Below, piece by piece: positions 7,771 to 13,866 of a stretch of 15,539 bases of DNA (the stretch's first letter is position 1; the number at the start of each line of letters is the position of its first letter). The notes below the pieces were generated by a model, which did no database searches, was not told the DNA's origin, and saw only the letters and a program-made list of their open reading frames with translations. The position numbers and the translations under genes were made by a program. Origin of the DNA: an archaeon (lineage in GTDB: Archaea > Nanobdellota > Nanobdellia > Woesearchaeales > WJKL01); assembly GCA_020056025.1 (NCBI GenBank), contig JAGVIO010000171.1, forward strand, positions 1 to 15,539. Direction: 5' to 3'.

Positions 7771-8656
7771 AGAGATTACACTCGAGCTTTTTTTGGAAAA
7801 CAAATGCAATAATAAATGCATATTCTGCTATTACACTGACAAAGAACTCGCTGCAAAAAAATACTTATCCCTGGAAGAGATAAAAGGCAGGATAAAACAG
7901 ATAAGAAAAGAAACAGATTCAATAGTTTTCAATGGCGGAGAGCCTACCTTAAGAAAAGACCTTCCCGATGTAATCAAATATGCAAAATCACAGGGGTTCA
8001 AAAAAATCAAGCTCCTTTCAAATGGCAGGCTACTATACTATAAATCCTATTGCAAAAAACTCATAAATTCAGGAATAACTGATTTCATAATTTCAATACA
8101 ATCTTCAATACCAAGAATCCATGACCTGCTTTCGCAAGTCAATGGCTCATTTAGCCAGACAATAAAAGCAATTAAAAACCTGAAATCATTGAAAGCTACT
8201 GTAATCCCGAGCACTGTGATAAGCAAATTCAACTATAAAGATATCCCGGAGCTAACAACACTCTTAATATCATTAAAAGTTCCAGAGATAAATTTTTGCT
8301 TTGTAAGGCCAACAGGCAGAGCCTATGAAAACAAAGCAGACCTCCTGATAAAGATTGAAGACCTTAAGCCCTGTCTAGAGCAAGTTCTTGATATCTGCAA
8401 TGATGACAATACAAAAGTCTTCTTTGACGGCTATCCTTTCTGCACACTTCCAAAAAGATTCCATAATCATCTGCTAAAAGCATATCAAAAAGAGAACATA
8501 CCAGAATCAATAAAAACACATCTGATAAACCGTTTTGACCTGACAAGAAAAAAACAGGGCTTTTGTGCAGAATGCATTATGAACAAAAAATGCGTAGGTC
8601 CCTGGAAAGAATACCTTGAAATATTCGGATCAAAAGAATTCAAGCCAATAAAATGA
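7757..8656 (+). CDS. Short radical SAM protein, second of three tandem paralogs
   Basis: A 299-residue protein from ATG 7757, overlapping the preceding gene by 14 nt in another frame. This start places the cluster motif CNNKCIFC (C17, C21, C24) at the same distance from the N-terminus as in the paralogs; ATG 7745 is an alternative adding four residues. FNGGEPTLRKD gives the SAM-binding GGEP motif. The shared segments HDLLSQVNGSFSQTIKAIKNL and the terminal CAECIMNKKCVGPWKEY (C270, C273, C279), ending EFKPIK, mark it as a paralog of both neighbours. A GGAAGGAG stretch at 7736-7743 could serve as a somewhat distant ribosome site. Function is unknown, though the family modifies peptides or small molecules by hydrogen abstraction. 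Confidence 0.86.
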   Translation: MDKNEEITLELFLENKCNNKCIFCYYTDKELAAKKYLSLEEIKGRIKQIRKETDSIVFNGGEPTLRKDLPDVIKYAKSQGFKKIKLLSNGRLLYYKSYCKKLINSGITDFIISIQSSIPRIHDLLSQVNGSFSQTIKAIKNLKSLKATVIPSTVISKFNYKDIPELTTLLISLKVPEINFCFVRPTGRAYENKADLLIKIEDLKPCLEQVLDICNDDNTKVFFDGYPFCTLPKRFHNHLLKAYQKENIPESIKTHLINRFDLTRKKQGFCAECIMNKKCVGPWKEYLEIFGSKEFKPIK

Positions 8657-9543
8657 ATGAAATTATATTTTTAGTGCTGGAATTAGGGGATAAGTGCAAT
8701 AACAATTGCGTCTTCTGCTCTGTCAAGCAAGGGCTTAGGCAGAACCTTTCAACAAAAGCTGCAGAGCAGACAATAAATTCATATTACAAAAAAGGGTTTA
8801 GGAAGATACAATTCAGCGGCGGAGAACCTTTGATAAGAAAAGATATTGTCCATCTGGTAGATTATGCTAAAAAGACAGGATATAGCATAATCGGGCTTAG
8901 CACAAATGGAAGGCTTTTTGCATACGATATTCTTGTCAAGAAGGTAATTGATGCTGGCTGCAACAGCTTTGCAATCTCATTGCATAGCCATGATGAAAAT
9001 ATTCATAATGCATGCACAAGGACACCGGGAAGCTTTGACCAGACTGTGCAAGGCATTAAGCATGTCCTTGCATTCAAAAAAGAAAAGGATTTGCATGTGA
9101 AAATAAATTTTGTGATGAACAAGCTAAATATGCCTTATCTTAGGGAGACAGTCAAATGGTTCAACAAAGAGTTTAAAGGGCTTGGCATGATAAACTTGAT
9201 AAACATGCACCCTGTTGGAACAGCTGCAGGAAAACCCTTCTTGATGTATAAGATAAGTGACTATAAAGAAGCTATTGACTCAGCGCTTGAAAATAAGGAG
9301 ATTGATGTGCAGCTTGATGATTTTCCTTTCTGCGCAATTGAAAACAATAAGCTCATATGGGAAAAGAAAGGGGATTATATCTCTTCTTATTCAGGTAAGG
9401 TCAATCTTGCAGACTCACTATCTTGCCTAAAAACAAAATTCGAGTTCTGCAACTCATGCGTGTTTGACAAGCAGTGCAAAGGCATCTGGAAAAAATATGC
9501 TGAGCAGTTTGGCACAGGTGAATTCAAGCCAGTACTTGAATAA
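8653..9543 (+). CDS. Short radical SAM protein, third of three tandem paralogs
   Basis: A 296-residue protein whose ATG overlaps the preceding stop (ATGA), indicating translational coupling. The cluster motif is CNNNCVFC (C15, C19, C22), and FSGGEPLIRKD is the SAM-binding loop. The shared paralog segment is HNACTRTPGSFDQTVQGIKHV. The C-terminal motif CNSCVFDKQCKGIWKKY (C266, C269, C275) is followed by FGTGEFKPV, closely matching the second paralog. In HxsC-like proteins, as I recall them, a similar CxxCx5CxG motif closes the chain, so this set may be archaeal relatives of that group (inference). It ends the plus-strand operon: its TAA at 9541-9543 directly abuts the stop of the converging hxs operon, with no spacer and no terminator visible. 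Confidence 0.87.
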   Translation: MNEIIFLVLELGDKCNNNCVFCSVKQGLRQNLSTKAAEQTINSYYKKGFRKIQFSGGEPLIRKDIVHLVDYAKKTGYSIIGLSTNGRLFAYDILVKKVIDAGCNSFAISLHSHDENIHNACTRTPGSFDQTVQGIKHVLAFKKEKDLHVKINFVMNKLNMPYLRETVKWFNKEFKGLGMINLINMHPVGTAAGKPFLMYKISDYKEAIDSALENKEIDVQLDDFPFCAIENNKLIWEKKGDYISSYSGKVNLADSLSCLKTKFEFCNSCVFDKQCKGIWKKYAEQFGTGEFKPVLE

Positions 9544-10329
9544 TCATTTGACTGCAAAACTAAACATCTCACAATTCTCTCTTGAGAACTTGTCAATGCC
9601 AAATGCTTTTGAGCATGGATAATTTTTGCTAAGTATAGCATCCTTGTTCTCTATAAAGAAATTGCATGCATTTTTCTCTTTTTCATCTTGGATTGAACTG
9701 CAGCTGTCTTTGTTGAATATGCTCAAGCAAGTGATTTTTCTTTCAACTGTATTCAAGAATATTGGGTCTTCTTGGATTTGGATTCCTGCTACATTATAGC
9801 ATAACTCTGGATTATTTTTCTGTATTGCACTATGCAGATAAAAATTGTCTTTGCAGACCTGCTGCAATGTTTCATCTTCAACATTATCGCAGATTTCAAT
9901 ATTGCGCTCCTTAACTGCAATTGCTGTTATCTCATTAGTTAGGCTCCAATGGCCAAAACTGAATTTTGCAGCATTATTGTTTAAATTAGGCAAATTTGGC
10001 TTGTATTTATAGTAAAGCTCAAAATTTTGCGAACAATGTTTCCTGTATTTGCTGAATGCAAGCGCATTGCACAAAGCAGGATTATTTTCATTGACTGCGA
10101 TGAAAGATATTTCTGTAAGCGCATGGCCTTTCATGAAACTTTCTTTATTGTCTTTAATACTAATCTCCTTGCTGTCACTGTACTTTGCATAGAGCGCTTC
10201 AAGAACAGGCTTGTTCTGTTCCTCAAATTCCTGCTCTGTCAATTCCTTTTTGCCAGAGCTGATTAAGAATATGCCTGCAATTGCAAATATTATCAGAACT
10301 ATCCCGATTATTAATATTAGGTTTCGCAT
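9544..10329 (-). CDS. Membrane-anchored cysteine-repeat protein, last gene of the hxs operon
   Basis: A 261-residue protein. The start MRNLILIIG is chosen because it opens with a single transmembrane helix (about residues 2-22) and lies 1 nt after the hxsA stop; a longer frame would run inside hxsA. A charged linker (GKKELTEQEFEEQ) leads to a helical outer domain with ten cysteines. These recur in a loose unit of a cysteine, about 10-14 residues and a second cysteine followed by an aromatic: NPALC...HCSQNF, NIEICDNV...VCKDNFY, DSCSSI...ACNFF and YPCSKAF...NCEMF, with NPELCYNV as a partial copy. Paired cysteines suggest disulfides outside the membrane. Similar Cys-pair repeats occur in DPANN archaeal proteins of unknown role (from memory). 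Adjacency to HxsA suggests it binds or anchors the modified peptide (inference). No ribosome site is visible, so translation is probably coupled. Confidence 0.78.
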   Translation of the reverse strand: MRNLILIIGIVLIIFAIAGIFLISSGKKELTEQEFEEQNKPVLEALYAKYSDSKEISIKDNKESFMKGHALTEISFIAVNENNPALCNALAFSKYRKHCSQNFELYYKYKPNLPNLNNNAAKFSFGHWSLTNEITAIAVKERNIEICDNVEDETLQQVCKDNFYLHSAIQKNNPELCYNVAGIQIQEDPIFLNTVERKITCLSIFNKDSCSSIQDEKEKNACNFFIENKDAILSKNYPCSKAFGIDKFSRENCEMFSFAVK

Positions 10330-10330
10330 T

Positions 10331-10618
10331 TTAATAAGTGCTATGGTGGCTGCCATGGCTTCCATGGCTTCCATGGCTGCTGTGGCTAGTATGGCTTGTG
10401 TGGCTGCCATGCGTGCCTACTGCTGATTTTGAGTTTGCATCAAAGTTCATTGAAAGCGAGCTTGAATGTACAGAACCTGCATTTGCTGTTTTCAGTGAGG
10501 TTAATGCTACAGCTGCCAATACCAATCCTGTCTTTAGAATCCCCTCTTTAGTTATCTTACCATCCTCTTTTGTCAAGAATGAGGCTATCTTTTTCTTTAG
10601 CTCTGGAAGTTTTAGCAT
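10331..10618 (-). CDS. hxsA: His-Xaa-Ser repeat precursor peptide HxsA-like
   Basis: A 95-residue protein matching the precursor of the His-Xaa-Ser system. Residues 1-26 are charged and leader-like (MLKLPELKKKIASFLTKEDG then KITKEG). Residues 27-42 are hydrophobic (GLVLAAVALTSL core), followed by an AxA-type signal peptidase site A45-N46-A47. Residues 48-69 are serine-rich. Residues 70-93 are eight uninterrupted His-Xaa-Ser triplets (HGS, HTS, HTS, HSS, HGS three times, HHS), and the chain ends TY. In bacteria the family is the substrate of radical SAM maturases HxsB/HxsC, and the final product is unknown. The hxsB gene ends 28 nt upstream, and a strong GAGGT site precedes the ATG, suggesting high translation of a substrate relative to its enzyme. 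Extra candidate processing at KEG/I by the operon's prepilin peptidase is speculative. Confidence 0.85.
   Translation of the reverse strand: MLKLPELKKKIASFLTKEDGKITKEGILKTGLVLAAVALTSLKTANAGSVHSSSLSMNFDANSKSAVGTHGSHTSHTSHSSHGSHGSHGSHHSTY
10340..10411 (-). repeat. Tandem 9-nt repeat encoding His-Xaa-Ser triplets
   Basis: Eight 9-bp units in frame with hxsA, each reading (on the plus strand) a Ser, Xaa and His codon complement such as GGCTTCCAT or GGCTGCCAT. The most regular part is the CCATGGCTT-type series around 10350-10380. The units vary mostly at the middle codon, so triplet identity is conserved while the middle residue drifts. Confidence 0.85.
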
Positions 10619-10622
10619 TTTT

Positions 10623-10627
10623 ACCTC
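10623..10627 (-). promoter_or_regulatory. Strong ribosome binding site of hxsA
   Basis: Read on the minus strand, GAGGT stands 4 nt before ATG 10618. It follows a 28-nt spacer after hxsB and is the clearest ribosome site in the operon. Confidence 0.5.
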
Positions 10628-10646
10628 TTTTTAGTTTTTGAGGGTT

Positions 10647-12002
10647 TTATCCTTTAAAAAACTTTTCTTTGACAACCCAGTCAAACTGCTCTTTGAATAT
10701 TTTGCACCTTGCAGACTGGCTGATTTGTGCAATCACTGTGCCATGCTCTGCATAGTTGCAGACAGGGCATATCCCACAATAAGGCTTATATGCACAGTTG
10801 TTGCATAGATACTGGTCATTCATAGAAGACAGTACAATCGAACAGGCCTTGTTTCCTGTGACAATGTCTTTATAACTATCTGCTTTTGCATTTCCTAGCA
10901 AAAACAAGTCATCATTTATCATCCTTGCTTCGTCGCAGCTATATACATCCCCATTATAGTTGTATGTGAGCTGGCCTATGACTGCGCCGCACGGTGTCCT
11001 TAGCTCAAGATAGTTTGGGTCTATTTCGCCTGAAATCTTGTCTTGCATTATCTTGACAATTCGCTCTTCTATATCGATGCCTTTTTTCTTAAGCTCTTCG
11101 ATATACATGACTGCCTTTTTCCAGAATTTCAAATAATCATCCACTGAATAGCTTATAGCCTGCCAGGCATTCTTTGCAACACCGAGATTGTCCAGGAATC
11201 TAAGATGTATGCCTTTTAGGCCAAGCTTGACGTACTCATCAATAATCTCTTTTGGATAATCCATGCTTTTCTTTGTCAATGTAACCAATGCTTCAAAGCG
11301 GACATCTTCAACCTTTCTTTTTTTATACTCATTATTGAACTTTCTTATCCAATTGACAACATCTTCATAATTGCTGTTATTTGCAAATATTCTGTTATAG
11401 TCATGCAATTCCTTCGGGCCGTCAAGCGAAGCACACATGCAAACACTATGCTTAATGAGAAATTCCATCTTTTCATCATCCATCCCAGAAAGGTTAGTGA
11501 CAAGCGAGAACTTGATGTACTTATTTGCAGATTTGTTCTTTTCCTCTGCATATTCAACTATGTACTTTACAATGCCCCAATTCAGAAGCGGCTCGCCTCC
11601 CTGGAATTCTATTGACAATTTATTGTTAGTAGATTGGAATATAAAATCAACTGTCTTTTGCGCTGTTTCCTTGTCCAGGTCAAGGCCTTTTTCATTCTGT
11701 GGCTTTGAGCTGGCATGGCAGTATATGCAGTTCATGTTGCAGCGCAAAGTAACAACTATTATGTGCAATGACGGGCCTGAGAACAGGTAATCATAACGTT
11801 TCCTTAGAAGCTGCGCTGCCTTGTCAATGTTATCCTCGTCTATGATTATGCAGCATTGCCTCAATCTGTCTTTAAGCATTTCACTAATCTCGTTACTTTT
11901 TAATTGCTCAAACTCATTCTTTGAAAGAATTGCATAGCTGCCATTTTCAGAAGTAATGAAATATCTGCCTTCAAGCTCCCTAGCCCTGTAATTGATTGCC
12001 AT
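10647..12002 (-). CDS. hxsB: His-Xaa-Ser system radical SAM/SPASM maturase HxsB
   Basis: A 451-residue peptide-modifying radical SAM enzyme. Residues 1-80 form the N-terminal region typical of HxsB (YFITSENGSYAILSKNEF). SLHIIVVTLRCNMNCIYC holds the cluster cysteines C88, C92 and C95, and EFQGGEPLLNW the SAM loop. Further HxsB-like signatures are SLDGPKELHDYNR, IIDEYVKLGL followed by LRFLDNLGVA, and YNYNGDVYSCDEARM. The SPASM region has C338 and C356, then C400, C403, C409, C412, C415 and C433, enough for two auxiliary clusters. The family acts on the His-Xaa-Ser repeats of HxsA through a radical generated from SAM. ATG 12002 follows the upstream stop by 7 nt and has a GAGGG site. This is the best-supported assignment in the window; the chemistry performed is not known. 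Confidence 0.9.
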   Translation of the reverse strand: MAINYRARELEGRYFITSENGSYAILSKNEFEQLKSNEISEMLKDRLRQCCIIIDEDNIDKAAQLLRKRYDYLFSGPSLHIIVVTLRCNMNCIYCHASSKPQNEKGLDLDKETAQKTVDFIFQSTNNKLSIEFQGGEPLLNWGIVKYIVEYAEEKNKSANKYIKFSLVTNLSGMDDEKMEFLIKHSVCMCASLDGPKELHDYNRIFANNSNYEDVVNWIRKFNNEYKKRKVEDVRFEALVTLTKKSMDYPKEIIDEYVKLGLKGIHLRFLDNLGVAKNAWQAISYSVDDYLKFWKKAVMYIEELKKKGIDIEERIVKIMQDKISGEIDPNYLELRTPCGAVIGQLTYNYNGDVYSCDEARMINDDLFLLGNAKADSYKDIVTGNKACSIVLSSMNDQYLCNNCAYKPYCGICPVCNYAEHGTVIAQISQSARCKIFKEQFDWVVKEKFFKG

Positions 12003-12009
12003 AATTCCC

Positions 12010-12204
12010 TCAAAGCTTTTCTTTCATCAAGCCAAGAACATAATTATAGAATTCCTTTTCAAGATTTTCAATATTCTCTTTCGGAACAAGCTCTATTTCA
12101 ATTGAGTCATTCAATACCTTACAGTCACAGACCTCCTTGAAATCTTCGATTGCTTTCTGCACTGCTTCAATGCAATAGAGATTACGGTTGAGCTTAATCC
12201 TCAT
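12010..12204 (-). CDS. Very short HxsD-like protein
   Basis: Only 64 residues, overlapping the larger HxsD gene by 11 nt in another frame, with an AAGGG site 8 nt ahead. The order of features mirrors HxsD: a short strand, then LYCIEAVQKAIEDF (compare IYQLEVIYSAAYVF), a strand pair with IEIELVPKEN (compare IIVSIKPKTK) and FYNYVLGLMKEK (compare FTNELINY). It stops there and lacks the LRExxLTRAL segment and the acidic tail. It is therefore a minimal HxsD-fold protein, probably binding HxsB or the HxsA leader (inference). It has no cysteine pattern that would suggest metal binding and no membrane segment. Whether it functions on its own or as a heterodimer with the larger HxsD is open. Confidence 0.65.
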   Translation of the reverse strand: MRIKLNRNLYCIEAVQKAIEDFKEVCDCKVLNDSIEIELVPKENIENLEKEFYNYVLGLMKEKL

Positions 12205-12622
12205 TTTTGTTGCCCTTATCCAATTTTCCGTATTTATCTTCCCAAGGGATTGCTATGCCCTCAGGGTCTTCTATATAATCATCATCATCTTCTATAATCT
12301 CTTCTTGCTCTGCAATAGCAGGGTCATTTGTTATCAATGCCCTTGTCAGGAGAATTTCACGCAAATGCTTAGTATCCTCTGACCTTGACTTGTAATCAGC
12401 ATAGTTGATAAGCTCGTTAGTGAATTCCATTGCCAGGGTTTTAGCATCTTCTTTTGTTTTTGGCTTTATGCTGACAATGATGCTTTTTTCAGGATCGCCG
12501 TCCAGCAGGATATACACCCTGTCAAGGAAGACGTATGCTGCAGAGTATATCACTTCGAGCTGATAAATCTTAGGATTCAGTGTTATGATTGCAGAACCAT
12601 TTTCCAGTTTTATGTTGTCCAT
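12194..12622 (-). CDS. hxsD: His-Xaa-Ser system protein HxsD
   Basis: A 142-residue soluble protein matching HxsD. The first 96 residues carry the family pattern: IYQLEVIYSAAYVFLDRVYI (19-38), LLDGD, IIVSIKPKTK, then EFTNELINY (66-74) and LREILLTRAL (87-96), corresponding to the LLNDYxLRE hallmark of the family. Beyond it lies a strongly acidic tail (about 105-122, EDDDDYIEDPEG) and a charged end. HxsD always accompanies HxsB/HxsC loci, where its role is undefined; a peptide-binding or scaffold role is plausible. The start has a GGGGT site that overlaps the stop of the prepilin peptidase, 10 nt upstream. It is the second gene of the operon and overlaps the short HxsD-like gene downstream. Confidence 0.82.
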   Translation of the reverse strand: MDNIKLENGSAIITLNPKIYQLEVIYSAAYVFLDRVYILLDGDPEKSIIVSIKPKTKEDAKTLAMEFTNELINYADYKSRSEDTKHLREILLTRALITNDPAIAEQEEIIEDDDDYIEDPEGIAIPWEDKYGKLDKGNKNED

Positions 12623-12632
12623 TATTTACCCC

Positions 12633-13778
12633 TTAACTAACAAGTTTCATGATGAATATTAAAATATTTCCTTTTGCGATTATTGTCAAGATAACTCCTG
12701 CAAAGATGAATGGCGCAAAAGGTATTGTCTGGCTTACACGCAGCTGCTTGAAACCAAGGTTCTGTATCTCTTTTATCTGCGCAAGGGTAAGGCCTTCTGA
12801 TTCCTCGTCAACAAAACTGCCTGTTGACAAGAAGCCTTTGGGCTTTTTAATGTAACAAACGCCTTTTCTTTTTATTATCTTAATCTCTGGATGTGCCTTA
12901 AGCTCTTTAAGCAGGTCAACAGATAATTTTTTCTTTTCAATGCATTCTGTCAATACCATCCCTGGCTTAAGATACTTTGGCTCTATGGCCCTGCTGAATA
13001 CCACGCTGCTTAACTTGTATAAACCGCTCTGGAAAAAGCCAAAGATAATCCCCCATACTATAACAATTATCAAAAATTCTGTCAGAAAATCCAGGTTGTA
13101 TATGCTTCTGTCAATTACAAGCCTAGTTATAGAAAGTGCAATGAGCAAATATGAATATCCTTTTCCCAGATTTCTTATACTGGAAAAGAATGCAATTGTT
13201 AAAATCATCCTAAATACATAGCTGTCTAAACCTACCAAGTTAAAAATAATCTGAATCAGCCAGTATATAGCAAACAAAGAAGCAACAGATTTGATAATGC
13301 TCTTTAAATTGAAGAATTCTTTGAATACTATCTTTAGGCTATCTTTCACGTATTTTATCCTTAATACAGATACGATTATTAATAACACTATCAATAATGC
13401 GCACAAAAAGATATTTGTCAATAAGGTGAAAGAAGGGAACCATTTTTCATAGCCTAACACATAAATGTCGAATGGTATCATGAATGAAAATGCGATGAAC
13501 AATTTTCCATCACCAGCTGTCCATACACCAAAATACCATAATAAAAAGCCAAGAACCGAAGCAAAAGCCAGATTTGTGAATAGCTCTAGCATGTAGGATA
13601 TATTTATGCTTTCAAAAATTAGGGAATAAGCTATAAGTATCGCATAAGCAAGCAGGGAGTAAATAAAGGCATAGCCTGTCCATTTATTCCTTATTTTGCC
13701 TATTTTTATATCTTCATAGCTAGTAATTAATCCAAGTGCCAATATCCCTGGCAAAAATATCCACAAAGTGTCCATCAT
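12633..13778 (-). CDS. A24-family archaeal prepilin/preflagellin peptidase
   Basis: A 381-residue polytopic membrane protein, with about eight hydrophobic segments. The two catalytic aspartates of the aspartyl protease are visible: D23 in TSYEDIKIGKIRNKW and D90 in WTAGDGKLF. The second lies in a GxGD-like signature whose first glycine is replaced by T87. The first six or so segments form the protease core. Residues about 260-345 are a soluble loop (YLKPGMVL, SEGLTLAQIKEIQNL) followed by a last hydrophobic pair with IPFAPFIF. This extension is usual for archaeal members. The enzyme cleaves class III-type signal peptides after a glycine before a hydrophobic helix. It is the first gene of the hxs operon, which is unusual; HxsA has a KEG/I site followed by a hydrophobic stretch that could be a substrate. 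ATG 13775 is an alternative start. Confidence 0.87.
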   Translation of the reverse strand: MMDTLWIFLPGILALGLITSYEDIKIGKIRNKWTGYAFIYSLLAYAILIAYSLIFESINISYMLELFTNLAFASVLGFLLWYFGVWTAGDGKLFIAFSFMIPFDIYVLGYEKWFPSFTLLTNIFLCALLIVLLIIVSVLRIKYVKDSLKIVFKEFFNLKSIIKSVASLFAIYWLIQIIFNLVGLDSYVFRMILTIAFFSSIRNLGKGYSYLLIALSITRLVIDRSIYNLDFLTEFLIIVIVWGIIFGFFQSGLYKLSSVVFSRAIEPKYLKPGMVLTECIEKKKLSVDLLKELKAHPEIKIIKRKGVCYIKKPKGFLSTGSFVDEESEGLTLAQIKEIQNLGFKQLRVSQTIPFAPFIFAGVILTIIAKGNILIFIMKLVS

Positions 13779-13802
13779 TTGCTCTGTCTTTTTATAGTAA
13801 GA

Positions 13803-13810
13803 TTTAAATA
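13803..13810 (-). promoter_or_regulatory. TATA box of the hxs operon
   Basis: Read on the minus strand this is TATTTAAA, centred about 28 nt before the ATG at 13778. It is the only good promoter seen upstream of the six-gene operon and gives an essentially leaderless transcript. Confidence 0.5.
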
Positions 13811-13824
13811 TAATCTTTCCATTT

Positions 13825-13832
13825 TTTAAATA
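13825..13832 (+). promoter_or_regulatory. TATA box for the large secreted protein
   Basis: TTTAAATA centred near 13828 predicts transcription from about 13855, giving a short leader before ATG 13867. It lies only 14 nt from the minus-strand TATA box, so the divergent promoters may be controlled together. Confidence 0.45.
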
Positions 13833-13856
13833 TTATTGAAAAAGGCATGGTAAAAA

Positions 13857-13861
13857 GAGGG
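13857..13861 (+). promoter_or_regulatory. Ribosome binding site of the large secreted protein
   Basis: GAGGG stands 5 nt before ATG 13867, inside the short leader predicted from the TATA box. Confidence 0.45.
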
Positions 13862-13866
13862 TTTAT

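Noticed and set aside
10330..10410. Longer start for the Cys-repeat protein (MAATQA...)
   Set aside because: It would lie inside the hxsA repeat in another frame and move the membrane helix away from the N-terminus; the start at 10329 fits the helix and coupling.
10340..10411. Short direct repeats that could suggest a CRISPR or minisatellite
   Set aside because: The 9-bp units have no spacers and are explained by codons of the His-Xaa-Ser repeat.
10338..10634. Plus-strand open frame rich in Trp-Leu-Pro repeats
   Set aside because: It is the antisense of the His-Xaa-Ser codons; the minus strand has the recognisable leader, ribosome site and operon context.
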